From assembly GCA_963921425.1 (NCBI GenBank), contig OY992832.1, positions 8,494,001 to 8,558,000 of the forward strand: a stretch of DNA of 64,000 nt, read 5' to 3'. The position numbers and the translations under genes were made by a program. This document shows positions 63,360 to 64,000 of the stretch, piece after piece. How positions within the stretch are numbered: the first letter of the stretch is position 1; each line of letters starts with the position of its first letter. The stretch comes from Dryas octopetala. Lineage: Eukaryota; Streptophyta; Magnoliopsida; Rosales; Rosaceae. The notes under the pieces are model-generated. The model did not search any database, had not been told where the DNA came from, and saw nothing but the letters and a program-made list of their open reading frames with translations.

Positions 63360-64000
63360 AAATTAATCCCAATTCCATTTTTCTCTCTCTCTCTCTTATC
63401 AGTCGTTTACTTCTCACACACAGTCTTTCTCTCTCTCATCCCTCTCCTCCATCTCCTTCGATATCTCTTGGTCTTTTCCTCTTCACAAGGACTAAGGTAA
63501 TTACTTTACGTACGTGTATTTCCAATATCTAATCTTGTTGATAAATTTTCGGCACTCTTATTTTTCATGTTGTCTGTTTTCATATTTTTCTTTCTTTGAA
63601 TAGTGTTTGTTTATTGTACGTCATTTGGATTTTAAGATCACCTTCATCTCTTTCCCCTTATTTTCTTCAAATATAAAGATGAGTTTTGGGAAAAAGTTAA
63701 ATTTGGAGAAGGGTTCTCCAATGCTAAAGTTGAAATTCCCCAAATCATGTAAAATTTGGTCATTAGAGGTTTGAGGAGTCTCATCCGATTTTTAATAAGA
63801 TTCCGGCTAAAAGCATACAAGTACTGTAATGTGACACTCCATGGGTGTCTGGTAACCATGTATGCAAGGGTATGGGGGAAATTTTTAAGAAAATCTTAAA
63901 TTTATGGAAATTTTAGGGAATAATAGGAGCTATTTTTTAAATTTGGTGAGCGGTAAAAAATGCTCTTAACTCACATTTTTTTGATGAAATTTCATATAAT
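63360..64000 (+). other. Leader region of a second F-box gene copy, cut by the window end
   Basis: From about 63360 the sequence repeats 59305-59995 nearly base for base: ATTAATCCCAATTCC, the CT-rich tract, the AAG/GTAATT donor and the intron with CTTCAAATATAAAGAT. The last bases match the point about 120 bases before the ATG of the intact copy, so a coding exon would start just beyond the window. Small indels distinguish the copies (the second lacks the CATGATCACCAATCCATACG section of the first), pointing to a fairly recent tandem duplication. Confidence 0.85.

Noticed and set aside
1-64000. LTR retroelements, tRNA/rRNA genes, CRISPR-like arrays, telomere-like arrays
   Set aside because: No paired long terminal repeats, gag-pol type frames, tRNA T-loop boxes or regular spacer arrays were recognised by eye; a tool search could still find short or decayed examples.

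Overview
The window is nuclear DNA of a flowering plant, almost certainly a eudicot. Its genes have many short introns with GT/AG borders, AT-rich spacers, simple repeats and small DNA transposons. Its proteins belong to plant-specific families: NPR-type salicylate receptor, RHD3-type atlastin, trihelix factor, plant aspartic protease and mTERF. The right end carries F-box genes of the S-locus F-box (SFBB/SLFL) type next to a relic of an S-RNase-like RNase T2 gene. That pairing points to the rose family (Rosaceae), but the species cannot be told from the sequence alone.

Left part (0.5-43.5 kb), conserved gene block. In order: an 11-exon HAD-like gene (+); a long RHD3-type GTPase gene (-), tail to tail with it; a two-exon trihelix factor (+); a seven-exon Rab5-type GTPase (+); an intronless aspartic protease (-); an eight-exon TLC-domain membrane protein (-); an intronless mTERF gene (+); and a four-exon NPR3/NPR4-like BTB-ankyrin gene (-). 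From memory, six of these match neighbouring Arabidopsis genes in the At5g45110-At5g45170 interval, and the trihelix and TLC genes match the neighbours At1g31310 and At1g31300. The window would then keep, interleaved, a block that Arabidopsis has split between two chromosomes.

Middle (47.5-51.3 kb): a seven-exon gene for an armadillo-type protein related to CERBERUS/LIN, lacking both the U-box and the WD40 domain of that family.

Right part (54.4-64 kb), accessory and repeat-rich. A PIF/Harbinger-like non-autonomous element is followed by a 3' fragment of an F-box gene and a broken S-RNase-like gene. Then come an intact SFBB-like F-box gene, a foldback element with a very C-rich core, and the leader of a second F-box copy that runs off the window. 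The arrangement resembles a small S-locus-like RNase/F-box cluster.

Two related GC-cored terminal-inverted-repeat elements lie at 12.36-12.95 kb and 34.26-34.92 kb, each with a visible target-site duplication. Several small hairpins and microsatellites are also listed. I saw no tRNA, rRNA, CRISPR array or recognisable LTR retroelement.
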